From Flavobacterium jejuense (GTDB lineage: Bacteria > Bacteroidota > Bacteroidia > Flavobacteriales > Flavobacteriaceae): DNA of 64,000 bases. Under the pieces are notes generated by a model, which saw only the letters and a program-made list of their open reading frames with translations, searched no databases and was not told where the DNA came from. The position numbers were made by a program, and so were the translations under genes. Shown one piece after another: positions 41,851 to 51,098 of the stretch; positions within the stretch are counted from its first letter, which is position 1; each line of letters starts with the position of its first letter. Location: positions 310,001 to 374,000 of the forward strand of contig NZ_VEVQ02000001.1 in NCBI RefSeq assembly GCF_006491595.2, given 5' to 3'.

Positions 41851-43599
41851 TTATACCTGAATTGAAAATTGGGAATCGTAAAGGTTTTTGTAATAGCCAT
41901 TTTCTAAAGCTAATAATTCAGAATGTGAACCAGATTCTACAATTTCACCCTTATCCATTACTATAATCCTATCAGCTTTCATGATAGTTGCTAATCTATG
42001 GGCGATTACAATTGAAGTTCGTCCTTTAGTGATTTTCTCTGTTGCACTTTGTATTAATTCTTCTGAATAACTATCAATTGAAGAGGTAGCTTCGTCTAAG
42101 ATTAATATACTAGGATTGCTTACATAAGCTCGTAAAAAAGCAATTAGTTGTCTTTGACCTGAAGATAGCATGACTCCTCTTTCTTTGACATTGTAATCAT
42201 AACCATTTGGAAGGTTTATAATAAATTCATGTACTCCAATTTTTTTAGCAGCTAAGATTACATCTTCTTTTGTGATAGATTTATCATAAAGTGTTATGTT
42301 GTTATAAATAGTATCGGCAAATAAAAAGACATCTTGTAAAACTACAGCTATTTGCTTACGTAAACTCTCTATAGTATATTCTTTAATAGTTGTATTGTCT
42401 ATTGTTATAGTTCCTGAATCTATTTCGTAAAATCGATTTAATAAATTAATTATTGTAGATTTTCCTGCTCCTGTACTTCCTACAATTGCAATAGTTGCAC
42501 CAGCAGGAATATCCATATTAATACCTTTTAAAACTTCTTCTCCTTCTAGATAACTAAATCGAACATCTTTAAATGATATAATTCCTTCAAATCGAGTTGC
42601 TAACTTGTTTCCAATATCTTGAATTTGGCTATTAGTTTCTAGAATTTCAAAAACACGTTCAGCAGCTACAATTCCCATTTGCATAACATTAAACTTATCT
42701 GCAATTTGTCGTAAAGGATTGAAAAGCATGGTAATTAACATAGTGTAGGTAAATAAATCACCAAAGGTAGTACTTGTTTCTCCATTTAATATTTGCATTC
42801 CACCGTACCAAACGATAGCTCCTAGTGTTAGAGAGGAAACAAAGTCAGCAATAGGGAAGAAGATAGAGTTGTATAAGATGTTTTTTAACCAAGCTTTATT
42901 GTGCTTTTGATTGATTTCTTTGAATTTTTCATATTCAATTTTTTCTCGATTAAATAGTTGAACTATCTTCATGCCCGTTAATCGTTCTTGTACAAAAGTA
43001 TTTAGATTTGAGATTTCGTTTCGTACTTCGTTAAAAGCAACTTTCATTTTCTTTTGAAAAATATTAGTTGCGTAAATTAATATTGGCATTGCTAAAAGAA
43101 CGATAAGTGTTAATTCCCAATTCATGTATAACATTATCCCAATAATAACAATCATTTTAAGAATATCACTTACAATCATAAATAATCCCTGACTGAAAAT
43201 ACTTGCTATGGATTCGATGTCAGAAACAGTTCTCGTTACTAGTTTGCCAACAGGTTCATTGTCAAAATACTTCATTTTAAATGAAGTAATATGTTTGAAT
43301 AATTTATCTCTTATATCTTTTATTATATCTTGACCTAACCAATTAGCCCAATAAGTAAAGAAGAATTGAGAAACTACTTCTAAAAGTAAAACAACTCCCA
43401 TGATTATTACATATATTAATAATCCTTCCTTATTATGATTTTTTAAATAATCATCAACGGTTTGTTTTAATAAATAGGGGCGAGAAGCTGCAAAAATGGA
43501 TAATAAAATAGCCCAAATTATTACCCAGTTAAACCTTTTTTGATAAGGTTTAGCATATCGCATTATTTTTTTTAAAGATTTTGGCTTTATAGCGCTCAT
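41851..43599 (-). CDS. ABC exporter, fused permease and ATPase (MsbA/MdlB-like)
   Basis: 582 residues: six transmembrane helices (about 20-310), then an ATPase with Walker A GSTGAGKST, signature LSSGQRQL, Walker B ILILDEATSS and an H-loop (VIAHRL). It functions as a homo- or heterodimer exporting lipids, peptides or drugs; the substrate is unknown. No second half-transporter is adjacent. It is 54 nt downstream of truA on the same strand and probably co-transcribed. Confidence 0.95.
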   Translation of the reverse strand: MSAIKPKSLKKIMRYAKPYQKRFNWVIIWAILLSIFAASRPYLLKQTVDDYLKNHNKEGLLIYVIIMGVVLLLEVVSQFFFTYWANWLGQDIIKDIRDKLFKHITSFKMKYFDNEPVGKLVTRTVSDIESIASIFSQGLFMIVSDILKMIVIIGIMLYMNWELTLIVLLAMPILIYATNIFQKKMKVAFNEVRNEISNLNTFVQERLTGMKIVQLFNREKIEYEKFKEINQKHNKAWLKNILYNSIFFPIADFVSSLTLGAIVWYGGMQILNGETSTTFGDLFTYTMLITMLFNPLRQIADKFNVMQMGIVAAERVFEILETNSQIQDIGNKLATRFEGIISFKDVRFSYLEGEEVLKGINMDIPAGATIAIVGSTGAGKSTIINLLNRFYEIDSGTITIDNTTIKEYTIESLRKQIAVVLQDVFLFADTIYNNITLYDKSITKEDVILAAKKIGVHEFIINLPNGYDYNVKERGVMLSSGQRQLIAFLRAYVSNPSILILDEATSSIDSYSEELIQSATEKITKGRTSIVIAHRLATIMKADRIIVMDKGEIVESGSHSELLALENGYYKNLYDSQFSIQV

Positions 43600-43653
43600 T
43601 TATGTTTTGTATTTCATGAAGTGATCTTTAATAATAATCACTTTATTTACTAT

Positions 43654-44391
43654 CTAATTAATATAAGGATAATCAACTTTAACTAAGTATAAACCGTGTG
43701 CTGGAACCGAAAAACCTGCTTTACTTCTGTTTTTACTTTTAATTATTTTTTCAAAATCGTCAATTGAAATTTTACCTAAACCAATATTTATCATAGTTCC
43801 TACAATTGCTCTAACCATATTTCGTAGAAAACGATCTGCTTTTATGGTGAAAATTAATTGATTTTCTTTTTGAACCCAATAAGCTTTTGTTATTTTACAA
43901 TTAAAAGTATGAACATCTGTATTTACTTTTGAAAAACATTCGAAATCAATATGCTTAAAAAGTAGCTCACAAGCTTTATTCATTTGGTTTATATCTAAAT
44001 CTTTAAAAAAATACCAACTTCCCTCTTGATTGAAAACATCTTTAAAAGTATGAATATAATACTCATATGTACGACTAGTAGCATCAAAACGAGCATGAGC
44101 ATCATTATTTACCTTAATAAAATCAAAAATAACGATGTCATTTGGTAGATAAGAATTTAGTTTTTTTGTCCAATATTTAGCATCAATCTCTCCGTCATAT
44201 TCAAAATGTGCAAACATTTCTTTTGCATGTACACCACTGTCTGTTCTTCCTGCACCAACGATTTCAATTTTTTGTTTTAATAATAAACTAAGTGCTTTAT
44301 CAAGAGTTTCTTGAATAGAAATCGCATTAGGTTGTATTTGAAAACCAAAGTAATTTTTTCCGTTATAGGCAAATTTGATAAAATATCTCAA
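43654..44391 (-). CDS. truA: tRNA pseudouridine(38-40) synthase
   Basis: 245 residues from TTG at 44391. It begins MRYFIKFAYNGKNYFGFQIQ (M from TTG), as in the family; the catalytic Asp is D51 in GAGRTDSGVHA, and RFDATSRTYEYYI and RFLRNMVRAIVGTM follow. A longer ATG frame from 44433 adds 14 non-family residues and would start upstream of the candidate -7 element, so TTG is chosen. It modifies U38-U40 of the tRNA anticodon arm. Confidence 0.93.
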   Translation of the reverse strand: MRYFIKFAYNGKNYFGFQIQPNAISIQETLDKALSLLLKQKIEIVGAGRTDSGVHAKEMFAHFEYDGEIDAKYWTKKLNSYLPNDIVIFDFIKVNNDAHARFDATSRTYEYYIHTFKDVFNQEGSWYFFKDLDINQMNKACELLFKHIDFECFSKVNTDVHTFNCKITKAYWVQKENQLIFTIKADRFLRNMVRAIVGTMINIGLGKISIDDFEKIIKSKNRSKAGFSVPAHGLYLVKVDYPYIN

Positions 44392-44415
44392 ATCAAGTTT
44401 ATTTTTACAAAGTGG

Positions 44416-44447
44416 CAAAGTTACGAAATTCAAATTCCATTATTCAA
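44416..44447 (-). promoter_or_regulatory. truA promoter
   Basis: Minus strand TTG (44445-44447), 21-bp spacer, TAACTTTG (44416-44423). The implied transcript begins downstream of the ATG at 44433, favouring the TTG start at 44391. Confidence 0.55.
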
Positions 44448-44510
44448 TTTCTAAATCCCAAACTTTGCTAATAATGAATAAAAAAGAGAATTAAATTTTG
44501 TACTTTATAT

Positions 44511-44518
44511 TACTTTTG
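44511..44518 (+). promoter_or_regulatory. Candidate -7 element of the phosphoesterase gene
   Basis: TACTTTTG (TAnnTTTG) ends only 4 nt before the ATG at 44523, so the transcript could be leaderless. Confidence 0.4.
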
Positions 44519-44522
44519 CAAC

Positions 44523-45017
44523 ATGACAAAGATTCTTTTACTTTCAGATACACATAGTTATATAGATGATCAAATAATGAAATATGTTCGCCAAGCTGAT
44601 GAAGTATGGCATGCAGGAGATATTGGTGATTTAATTGTGACAGATACTATAAAAAAAGAGAAGACTTTACGTGCTGTTTTTGGTAACATAGATAATCATG
44701 AAGCTAGGAAAGAATTTCCTTTGCACAATCGTTTTATGTGTGAGAGTGTTGATGTTTGGATAACACATATCGGAGGTTATCCTGGTAAATATAACATGGA
44801 AATAAGAGAAGAAATAAATAAAAATCCTCCAAAAATATTTATTTGTGGCCATTCACATATCCTAAAAGTAATGCCTGATAAGAAATTAGGATTAATACAT
44901 ATGAATCCTGGGGCTATTGGTAAACATGGTTTTCATCAAGTAAGAACGATGTTGCGTTTTGAAATTGATGGTGATAAAATTCAGAATTTAGAAGTGATTG
45001 AAGTGGGGAAGAAGTGA
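44523..45017 (+). CDS. YfcE/MJ0936-type metallophosphoesterase
   Basis: 164 residues with the full calcineurin-like metal set: LLSDTHS, WHAGDIGD, FGNIDNHE, THIGGYPG and CGHSHILK. These coordinate two metal ions and cleave phosphodiesters. Small stand-alone members hydrolyse simple diesters or cyclic nucleotides in vitro, and the physiological substrate is unknown. It is divergent from truA. Confidence 0.93.
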   Translation: MTKILLLSDTHSYIDDQIMKYVRQADEVWHAGDIGDLIVTDTIKKEKTLRAVFGNIDNHEARKEFPLHNRFMCESVDVWITHIGGYPGKYNMEIREEINKNPPKIFICGHSHILKVMPDKKLGLIHMNPGAIGKHGFHQVRTMLRFEIDGDKIQNLEVIEVGKK

Positions 45018-45136
45018 TGTTTATTTCTTATTATTTTGTAGAAAAGTGGCTATTTTTATTGTTAATTTTTATTTAATCATGCTTTATTTGTGAATTAGTA
45101 ATCGTAAATTTATAGTATTAATTTGAAAAGATAATC

Positions 45137-45601
45137 ATGAGAAAAATAATTTTAAGTTTAGTCATGTGTGTTTCTTTTATAAGTTATGCACAAGAAAAGA
45201 TCAGTGTTCCACCACATTTAAAATTAAATTTTGAAAAAGAATTTAAAGGAGCTAAAGATGTTAGTTGGTCAATGTTTTACAGAGGGAAATATAGAGATCA
45301 GCTTCGATTTGAGGTTGAGTTTTTACAAGGAAATTCAAAATATTTAGTGAGTTATGATAAAGAAGACAAGATAAAGGCAATCGAAAAAAGTATTGCTATA
45401 AGTTCTTTAAAAGTCCCCATTTTAGAATACTTAAAGAGAAAATATCCCACTTTTGAAGTAAACGAAGCTTCAAAAATCACTAAAGATAATGGAACAGAAT
45501 TTTACAATGTAGGAATAGCAGATTCAGATAATTTTTTTGTTCTAGTTTTTAATGACGTTGGGGACTTTTTATATTTAACTTCTTTAGGTGAGAGATATTA
45601 G
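45137..45601 (+). CDS. PepSY-like exported protein
   Basis: 154 residues with a signal peptide (about 1-18) and two PepSY-like repeats of the DUF2874 type: PHLKLNFEKEFKGAKDVSWSM at the N-terminus and VPILEYLKRKYPTFEVNEASKI further on. Members are periplasmic and uncharacterised (sometimes called beta-lactamase-inhibitor-like because of the fold). Single-gene unit. Confidence 0.85.
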   Translation: MRKIILSLVMCVSFISYAQEKISVPPHLKLNFEKEFKGAKDVSWSMFYRGKYRDQLRFEVEFLQGNSKYLVSYDKEDKIKAIEKSIAISSLKVPILEYLKRKYPTFEVNEASKITKDNGTEFYNVGIADSDNFFVLVFNDVGDFLYLTSLGERY

Positions 45602-45625
45602 TTTTTAATAAATTTATAAAAATAA

Positions 45626-45652
45626 AAATCCGAACCATAAAGATTCGGATTT
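45626..45652. terminator. Bidirectional terminator
   Basis: AAATCCGAA (45626-45634) / TTCGGATTT (45644-45652), 9-bp stem between the convergent PepSY-like and DUF4293 genes. Confidence 0.75.
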
Positions 45653-45682
45653 CTAACGCACTAATAAACTAAGATGTTAGGT

Positions 45683-46096
45683 TTATCGCAATCGATCAAC
45701 AGATTTTACGAGATCTTCGTCCTTTTTAATTGCTCTATTGGCTAGAACAAGGAAAACGATAGAAATGGCAGGAAGAATCATCCCAATACCCTTCTCAGAA
45801 ACTTCCGTTTCTCCGGATAAGCTTAGTGTTCGATACACAAAAAATCCTAGTAAAATAAAGTTAAATATTATAGACAATCTATTTAAAACAAATTGTGTTT
45901 GTCTCTTTTTAAAACTAAAAATGCTAATTAATGTTATCAAAGATATAAATCCAAATAATAACATATAAGGAATAGAAATTGTAAAGAAAACAGGTGTTTC
46001 GCTTCCAATTTCTTTCCATAAAGAAAAAACAAATGGAAGTGCAGCGGTTGCAATACAACTAATTGCCATGTATAAAGTTTGAATTCTTTGAATCAT
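45683..46096 (-). CDS. DUF4293 membrane protein
   Basis: 137 residues with four transmembrane helices and the family start MIQRIQTLYMAISCIATAALPF. It is restricted to Bacteroidota and regularly sits divergently next to rho, as here; that conserved neighbourhood may mean a shared regulatory region. Function unknown. It ends in a charged cytoplasmic tail (KKDEDLVKSVDRLR). Confidence 0.9.
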   Translation of the reverse strand: MIQRIQTLYMAISCIATAALPFVFSLWKEIGSETPVFFTISIPYMLLFGFISLITLISIFSFKKRQTQFVLNRLSIIFNFILLGFFVYRTLSLSGETEVSEKGIGMILPAISIVFLVLANRAIKKDEDLVKSVDRLR

Positions 46097-46185
46097 TTTT
46101 ATCTAACTTAGCACAGCAAAAATAGATTTTCTTTTTTAAAAAAACTATTGTTTTATTCAATTTTATTCGTATTATTGCATGACAT

Positions 46186-46211
46186 AATCGTAAGTACTTC
46201 ATTCTACGATT
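46186..46211. repeat. Inverted repeat in the rho upstream region
   Basis: AATCGTA (46186-46192) and TACGATT (46205-46211), 7-bp arms with a 12-nt spacer containing AGTACT. It could be an operator or a 5' UTR hairpin. Confidence 0.4.
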
Positions 46212-46281
46212 TGTATAATCTCAAAAAAAATCTCACTTTTTTTGTTGACCAAAATCTTAAATAATTTATTCATATATATCC

Positions 46282-48000
46282 ATGTTTGATATTGAAGTAT
46301 TAAAAGAGATGAAACTCTCTGAATTACAGGAAATTGCTAAAGTTGCTAAAGTAAAGAAATACAGAACATTGAAAAAAGAAGAATTAGTATATCAAATTCT
46401 AGATGTTCAAGCAGCTAATCCTGAAACTATTAAAGTAGAAGAAACTGCTACTACTAAACCTGAAGAAACAACTCCAAAAGCAAAAAGAACAAGAGTAATT
46501 ACTTCTAAAATAGAAAAAAAAGTACCTAATCCTAGTCCGTTTAAAGATAAATCGGAAATAGATAAAGAGGTAAAACTAGAACCAAAAGTAGAAGAAGTTG
46601 AACCTATTGCTACTGTACCGAAACCAAAGCCGACAAAGCCAAAGAAGACAAATGCTAAGGTTAATGAGGTTAAAGAAGTTCATGTTTCTCAAAAACAAGA
46701 ATCTAAAGAGGTTGCAGTTGATGAAACGACTACAAAACAAGTTGTTCAAAATAAGGCTCCAAATCCTAACCCAAATCATAAAGCAAATCAGAATAATCCT
46801 AATCATCCTGCTTACAAAAAGGCTAATGGAAATGTAAATCAGAATCAAAATACTAAAAATAATTTCAGAGAACCAGATTTTGAATTTGATGGGATTATAG
46901 AAAGTGAAGGTGTGTTAGAAATGATGCCTGATGGCTATGGTTTTTTGCGTTCATCTGATTATAATTATTTAGCATCTCCGGATGATATTTATTTATCAAC
47001 TTCTCAAATTCGTTTGTTTGGTTTAAAAACTGGTGACACAGTTAAAGGTGTGGTAAGACCTCCAAAAGAAGGAGAAAAGTACTTTCCGTTAGTAAAAGTA
47101 TTGAAAATTAACGGACATGATCCACAAGTGGTTCGTGATAGAGTGTCTTTTGAACATTTAACTCCTGTTTTTCCAACTGAAAAGTTTAGACTAGCTGAAA
47201 AAGGAAGTACAATTTCTACTCGTATTATAGATTTGTTTTCTCCAATTGGTAAAGGACAACGTGGAATGATTGTTGCTCAACCAAAAACAGGTAAAACGAT
47301 GTTGCTAAAAGATGTTGCGAATGCTATCGCAGCAAACCATCCTGAAGTATATATGATCGTTTTATTAATTGATGAACGTCCAGAAGAAGTAACTGATATG
47401 CAACGTAGTGTTAAAGGTGAGGTTGTTGCTTCAACTTTTGACCGTGAACCACAAGAGCATGTTAAGATTGCTAATATCGTTTTAGAAAAAGCAAAACGTT
47501 TGGTAGAATGTGGTCATGATGTTGTTATATTGTTGGATTCTATTACGCGTTTAGCGCGAGCTTATAATACAGTTCAACCAGCCTCAGGAAAGGTTTTGAG
47601 TGGAGGTGTGGATGCTAATGCTTTACAAAAACCCAAACGTTTCTTTGGAGCAGCTCGTAATGTTGAAAATGGAGGTTCTTTAAGTATTATAGCAACAGCT
47701 CTTACAGAGACAGGTTCTAAAATGGACGAAGTTATCTTTGAAGAATTCAAAGGAACTGGAAATATGGAACTTCAATTAGATAGAAGAATTTCTAACAAAC
47801 GTATTTTTCCTGCTATTGATTTAGTTTCTTCAAGTACACGTAGAGATGATTTATTGTTAGATGACACTACAATTCATAGAATGTGGATTTTAAGAAAATA
47901 TTTGGCAGATATGAATCCTATTGAAGCAATGGAGTTCTTAGAAAAAAGAATTAAAACTACTAGAAATAATGAAGAGTTTTTGATTTCTATGAATGAATAA
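46282..48000 (+). CDS. rho: Transcription termination factor Rho
   Basis: 572 residues, about 150 longer than E. coli Rho. The N-terminal helical module ([21 protein letters not shown]) is separated from the RNA-binding cold-shock-like domain ([21 protein letters not shown]) by a Lys/Pro/Asn/Gln-rich linker (about 50-195), as in other Bacteroidota. The ATPase has Walker [12 protein letters not shown] and the [11 protein letters not shown] motif. It ends transcripts at untranslated RNA. The linker probably contacts RNA, by inference. Divergent from DUF4293. Confidence 0.97.
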   Translation: MFDIEVLKEMKLSELQEIAKVAKVKKYRTLKKEELVYQILDVQAANPETIKVEETATTKPEETTPKAKRTRVITSKIEKKVPNPSPFKDKSEIDKEVKLEPKVEEVEPIATVPKPKPTKPKKTNAKVNEVKEVHVSQKQESKEVAVDETTTKQVVQNKAPNPNPNHKANQNNPNHPAYKKANGNVNQNQNTKNNFREPDFEFDGIIESEGVLEMMPDGYGFLRSSDYNYLASPDDIYLSTSQIRLFGLKTGDTVKGVVRPPKEGEKYFPLVKVLKINGHDPQVVRDRVSFEHLTPVFPTEKFRLAEKGSTISTRIIDLFSPIGKGQRGMIVAQPKTGKTMLLKDVANAIAANHPEVYMIVLLIDERPEEVTDMQRSVKGEVVASTFDREPQEHVKIANIVLEKAKRLVECGHDVVILLDSITRLARAYNTVQPASGKVLSGGVDANALQKPKRFFGAARNVENGGSLSIIATALTETGSKMDEVIFEEFKGTGNMELQLDRRISNKRIFPAIDLVSSSTRRDDLLLDDTTIHRMWILRKYLADMNPIEAMEFLEKRIKTTRNNEEFLISMNE

Positions 48001-48016
48001 ATTTTTCAAAAAGCAT

Positions 48017-48054
48017 AAAAAAACTTCAAGATATAATTATTTTGAAGTTTTTTT
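48017..48054 (+). terminator. Terminator of rho
   Basis: AAAAAAACTTCAA (48017-48029) / TTGAAGTTTTTTT (48042-48054), a perfect 13-bp A/T-rich stem with few GC pairs, starting 16 nt after the stop. Confidence 0.75.
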
Positions 48055-48065
48055 ATACTTTTTAG

Positions 48066-48827
48066 TTATCTAAAAATTGAATAGGCTGCACCAGACATAG
48101 CGCCTCCCATAACAACTCCGCCAACTGCTGCACCAACTGGACCTCCAACAGTAAAACCAGCAACAGCTCCACCAGTAGCGCCAATTACATCAGCTGCCAC
48201 GGTGAACACTGCTCTTAGACAGTTCTTTTTTCTAGCACTTTTTGAGTTAGAACTTAATTCTAAACTATCATACCAATAATGTAAACTATATCTTGCAACT
48301 GCACTTCCTATTAAAAGAGGTATAATGGAATTTTGCTCGTATTTGCTATTGATAATTCTAAATTCCCATTGATTTAACTGTTCAATTTTGTCTATAAAAG
48401 AATCGGTTATGATATCAAAATTTAGCAGTGTATCTAATATCCATGAAAGTTCTGATTTGATGGTATTATTTGCTTTTAAATGATTTATTAGTTTCATGGT
48501 TACTTTATTTTCTTTTTTAATTTCTAATAAAATTGAATCACTTAAAATATATAGCTTTTCAATAAATGAATCATCTAGTTTTTTAATAAAACCTGAATCA
48601 TTGTTTACATAATACTCTCCTGCGGTATTGATAAAATTTTTGGTGCTTGGTGTTTTTACTTTTTTGATAAGGTAGTCTAGGCATTTGTTATGCATTTCTC
48701 CTGTAAATGAATAAGGGTTGTTGTTTCCTAAATGTAAAAAGTCATAAGTTGTAATTTGTTTGTCAAATGTAACAATTGCATTTTCATATTTTTCAATTGT
48801 TGTCTTTGATTTTTCTAATGTGTCCAT
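48066..48827 (-). CDS. Glycine-zipper C-terminal protein, unknown function
   Basis: 253 residues without an N-terminal signal. Residues 1-200 are helical, charged and of no known family. The last ~45 residues are a hydrophobic glycine-zipper stretch (FTVAADVIGATGGAVAGFTVGG, then PVGAAVGGVVMGGAMSGAAY), which can form membrane helices and resembles the ends of bacteriocin-like and pore-forming proteins. A membrane-active or toxin-like role is only a guess, and no immunity or transport gene is adjacent. Confidence 0.6.
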   Translation of the reverse strand: MDTLEKSKTTIEKYENAIVTFDKQITTYDFLHLGNNNPYSFTGEMHNKCLDYLIKKVKTPSTKNFINTAGEYYVNNDSGFIKKLDDSFIEKLYILSDSILLEIKKENKVTMKLINHLKANNTIKSELSWILDTLLNFDIITDSFIDKIEQLNQWEFRIINSKYEQNSIIPLLIGSAVARYSLHYWYDSLELSSNSKSARKKNCLRAVFTVAADVIGATGGAVAGFTVGGPVGAAVGGVVMGGAMSGAAYSIFR

Positions 48828-48966
48828 GTAATTAAGATTTAAATTAGTAATTCATTTATTCTTCAAAATTACAGATAAGTATATGTTCTAGTGTTAGTTA
48901 ATGAACCTTGTTTTATATCTATTTTGCCTATTATTTATAGGTTGAATAACCCGCTTTTTATATAAA

Positions 48967-48999
48967 AAAACACCTAGTATTTTATTTACTAGGTGTTTT
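48967..48999 (-). terminator. Terminator of the T9SS pair
   Basis: AAAACACCTAGTA (48967-48979) / TACTAGGTGTTTT (48987-48999), a perfect 13-bp stem, 7-nt loop, T-run on the minus strand, 24 nt after the stop. Confidence 0.88.
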
Positions 49000-49022
49000 A
49001 TTAATATAATTTATTTTTTTAA

Positions 49023-50390
49023 CTATTGACCGTCTGCGTTCTTTTTCTTTTTAACTTTTACAGCTGCTTCTTGCATGGATTTTTGGTTTCTAGCATAAGT
49101 TTCTGATTGTTCTGTACTTGCACCATATAATTCAGGGTGTAAATAAGTTCCTTTGAATTCTTTTTCTTTTTCTGGAACAATTCTATTTTTGTTAGCATAT
49201 TTATCTGCTCTTACGGCAGTTATTTGCCAGCTAACTTCTACACCAGGAGTACTTGTTTGAATAACAAATTTATTACCAGTAACTTTCTCTTTTATGATAG
49301 CTTGTGCAAAAGAACCTATTGAAGTTAATTGGTATCTAAAATCTTTATTGGCTGCTTCAAAATATTTTGGTAGTGTAACAGTAACATAACCATTTGCATC
49401 AGTAGTTGCATTTCCTGAATAGATGTTCATCATTTCTGGTGATTCAACAAAACTATGTACTAAATATTGATTTTTTGGATCTAATGGGTGATCGATTTTA
49501 AAAGTACCACCACCTTTAGAAATGTTTCCTGTAACATTTAAGTCACCTGTAATAGTTACATTACCTGTAAAATCTGAATTACCTGTAAAATCTGAATCAC
49601 CATCTACAGAAAGTTGCGTCGTTGGATTAGTGTTATAATTCAACCCTAGTCTTAATTGTCTTATGTTAGAATAACCACTTCTGTTAAATCTAGCTATTGT
49701 GTCTGGAGAAGAACATCCACCAATAATATACAAACTATTCGCAGCACCATTATGCTGAATTTTAAGACCACATTCAGAAGCGTAAGTCACATCTTCTACA
49801 AAATGTAACTCTCCAGAATTAACATTATTAAACCCTCCATTATTACCAATTGCAACTTTAGGTGATGCATTAGTAGAAACTACGAAATTCATATTAGAAT
49901 TAGGTACACTTGAACCAACAACAACACTACCTGAATTTGTGTTTCTTATATTGTTACCATTTGTATTCCATTCTGCACCTGCTACACCACCTGAGTTTTT
50001 GGCAAATAAAGCATAAGGGACGCTAAGTAATTGGCTTGCACCAGTGATTGTGTAAGAAGTTCCTCCTAGTGGGTCTACTTCTGTTTTAATAAAATAAGAA
50101 TCTGATGACCAATCTATTGTAGTAAAATCACCTGAAACAACAGATCCGTTTCCTACTTCAATACTAACTAATCCATTTGCGTTGGTTGTAGGTGTTTGTG
50201 TTTCAACATAAACAGCAGTTCCTGTAGAGGTAGTTTGTAGTATGCTTATTTGCATTCCTACTGTTGTTGATACTATTAAAGCATCACTAGCATCTCTTAC
50301 CACGGCTTGATAACTCATTTTTTCTGGAGCTTGTGCAAATGTGCTTAGAGAAAAGATAATTGTAGCCAATAATGTGTATAATTTCTTCAT
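49023..50390 (-). CDS. Large exported repeat-containing protein, surface-fibre-like
   Basis: 455 residues with a signal peptide (about 1-19), an N-terminal domain starting PEKMSYQAVVRDASDALIV that is common in Flavobacteria, a mid-part with short repeats (SDFTGN twice, then VTITGDLNVTGN), and a C-terminal region (YLVHSFVESPEMMNIYSG, VRADKYANKN) reminiscent of trimeric fibre ends. The C-terminus is Lys-rich, with no sorting signal of its own. It is 5 nt downstream of the T9SS-tagged gene, so the two may form a surface assembly; this is inference. Confidence 0.7.
   Translation of the reverse strand: MKKLYTLLATIIFSLSTFAQAPEKMSYQAVVRDASDALIVSTTVGMQISILQTTSTGTAVYVETQTPTTNANGLVSIEVGNGSVVSGDFTTIDWSSDSYFIKTEVDPLGGTSYTITGASQLLSVPYALFAKNSGGVAGAEWNTNGNNIRNTNSGSVVVGSSVPNSNMNFVVSTNASPKVAIGNNGGFNNVNSGELHFVEDVTYASECGLKIQHNGAANSLYIIGGCSSPDTIARFNRSGYSNIRQLRLGLNYNTNPTTQLSVDGDSDFTGNSDFTGNVTITGDLNVTGNISKGGGTFKIDHPLDPKNQYLVHSFVESPEMMNIYSGNATTDANGYVTVTLPKYFEAANKDFRYQLTSIGSFAQAIIKEKVTGNKFVIQTSTPGVEVSWQITAVRADKYANKNRIVPEKEKEFKGTYLHPELYGASTEQSETYARNQKSMQEAAVKVKKKKNADGQ
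49561..49596. repeat. Perfect 18-bp tandem repeat (x2) inside the fibre-like gene
   Basis: TTACCTGTAAAATCTGAA occurs twice in direct succession (49561-49578, 49579-49596). It encodes the duplicated SDFTGN and could expand or contract in frame. Confidence 0.85.
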
Positions 50391-50395
50391 ATGTT

Positions 50396-50884
50396 TTATT
50401 TTTTAATTATTTTAAATGTTTTAACTTCTTTGTTTTGATTAGTTATTTTTAGGAAATAAATTGCAGATGGGAAAGCAGAAACAGTTATATTGGTTACATT
50501 AGGGATATTTTTTTCAGCTTTTAAAACTTTACCATTAATATCTACAATTTGATAATCTAACTGTAGATCACCAGTATTAATCATGTTTAATGTCAAAACA
50601 TCAGTAGATGGATTTGGAAATACTTTTAAATTTTTAACTAGTTCTGAAAAGTTATCAGTAGATAGGACTTCAGAGATTTCATAAGGTTGTTGTACTCCTT
50701 GAGTAACAGATCCATTAGAACCAGTATTAGTTGTGTATACAACTTGTCCGACAGAATAGGATACAGATCCGTTAGAGCCTATTAAATCACCACCAGAAGC
50801 CGTGGGTGATTCTTGTGCAAAACAACTAGTGATTCCTATAAAGGAAATGGTTGTTAGGAAAAATAAGAGTTTGTTTTTTTTCAT
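50396..50884 (-). CDS. T9SS type A sorting-domain protein
   Basis: 162 residues with a signal peptide (about 1-23). The C-terminal ~75 residues are a type IX secretion type A sorting domain (KVFPNPSTDVLTLNMINTGD, VSAFPSAIYFLKI, KTFKIIKK), which directs passage across the outer membrane and attachment. The middle (ASGGDLIGSNGSVSYSVGQVVYT) is a Ser/Gly-rich beta segment seen in small Flavobacteriaceae surface proteins. It heads a two-gene unit with the large fibre-like gene. Confidence 0.9.
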   Translation of the reverse strand: MKKNKLLFFLTTISFIGITSCFAQESPTASGGDLIGSNGSVSYSVGQVVYTTNTGSNGSVTQGVQQPYEISEVLSTDNFSELVKNLKVFPNPSTDVLTLNMINTGDLQLDYQIVDINGKVLKAEKNIPNVTNITVSAFPSAIYFLKITNQNKEVKTFKIIKK

Positions 50885-50990
50885 ATAGTTTAATTTAATT
50901 GATTACAATTTTTTAACTTAATTTATTATAAATATAATAAAAAAAATCTTAAAAAAATAAATTATACGTAAAAAATAATTAATAAAAATA

Positions 50991-51080
50991 TTACAAAAAC
51001 ATGTTTATTACAATAAAACCTATGAAGGTATAAAGTAGAGCTAAAATAATTTCTAATCTATATTTTTCTAAAAAACGCAT
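50991..51080 (-). CDS. Possible 29-residue membrane peptide
   Basis: ATG at 51080 to TAA at 50991 encodes a charged start (MRFLEKYRLE) then a ~18-residue hydrophobic helix (IILALLYTFIGFIVINMF). A TAATTTTG element (51099-51106) lies 18 nt upstream. It sits in an otherwise gene-free region between the T9SS gene and the AlkB-like gene. The layout fits a real small membrane protein, but the length is near the chance limit. Confidence 0.4.
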   Translation of the reverse strand: MRFLEKYRLEIILALLYTFIGFIVINMFL

Positions 51081-51098
51081 ATTCTATATATTATTTTT

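Noticed and set aside
44392..44433. ATG at 44433 as start of truA
   Set aside because: A TAACTTTG promoter element at 44416-44423 lies downstream of it, and the family N-terminus begins at the TTG at 44391.
46576..46848. Open frames on both strands within the rho N-terminal linker
   Set aside because: The low-complexity Lys/Asn/Pro-rich linker produces long out-of-frame ORFs. The rho frame is continuous and conserved on both sides.
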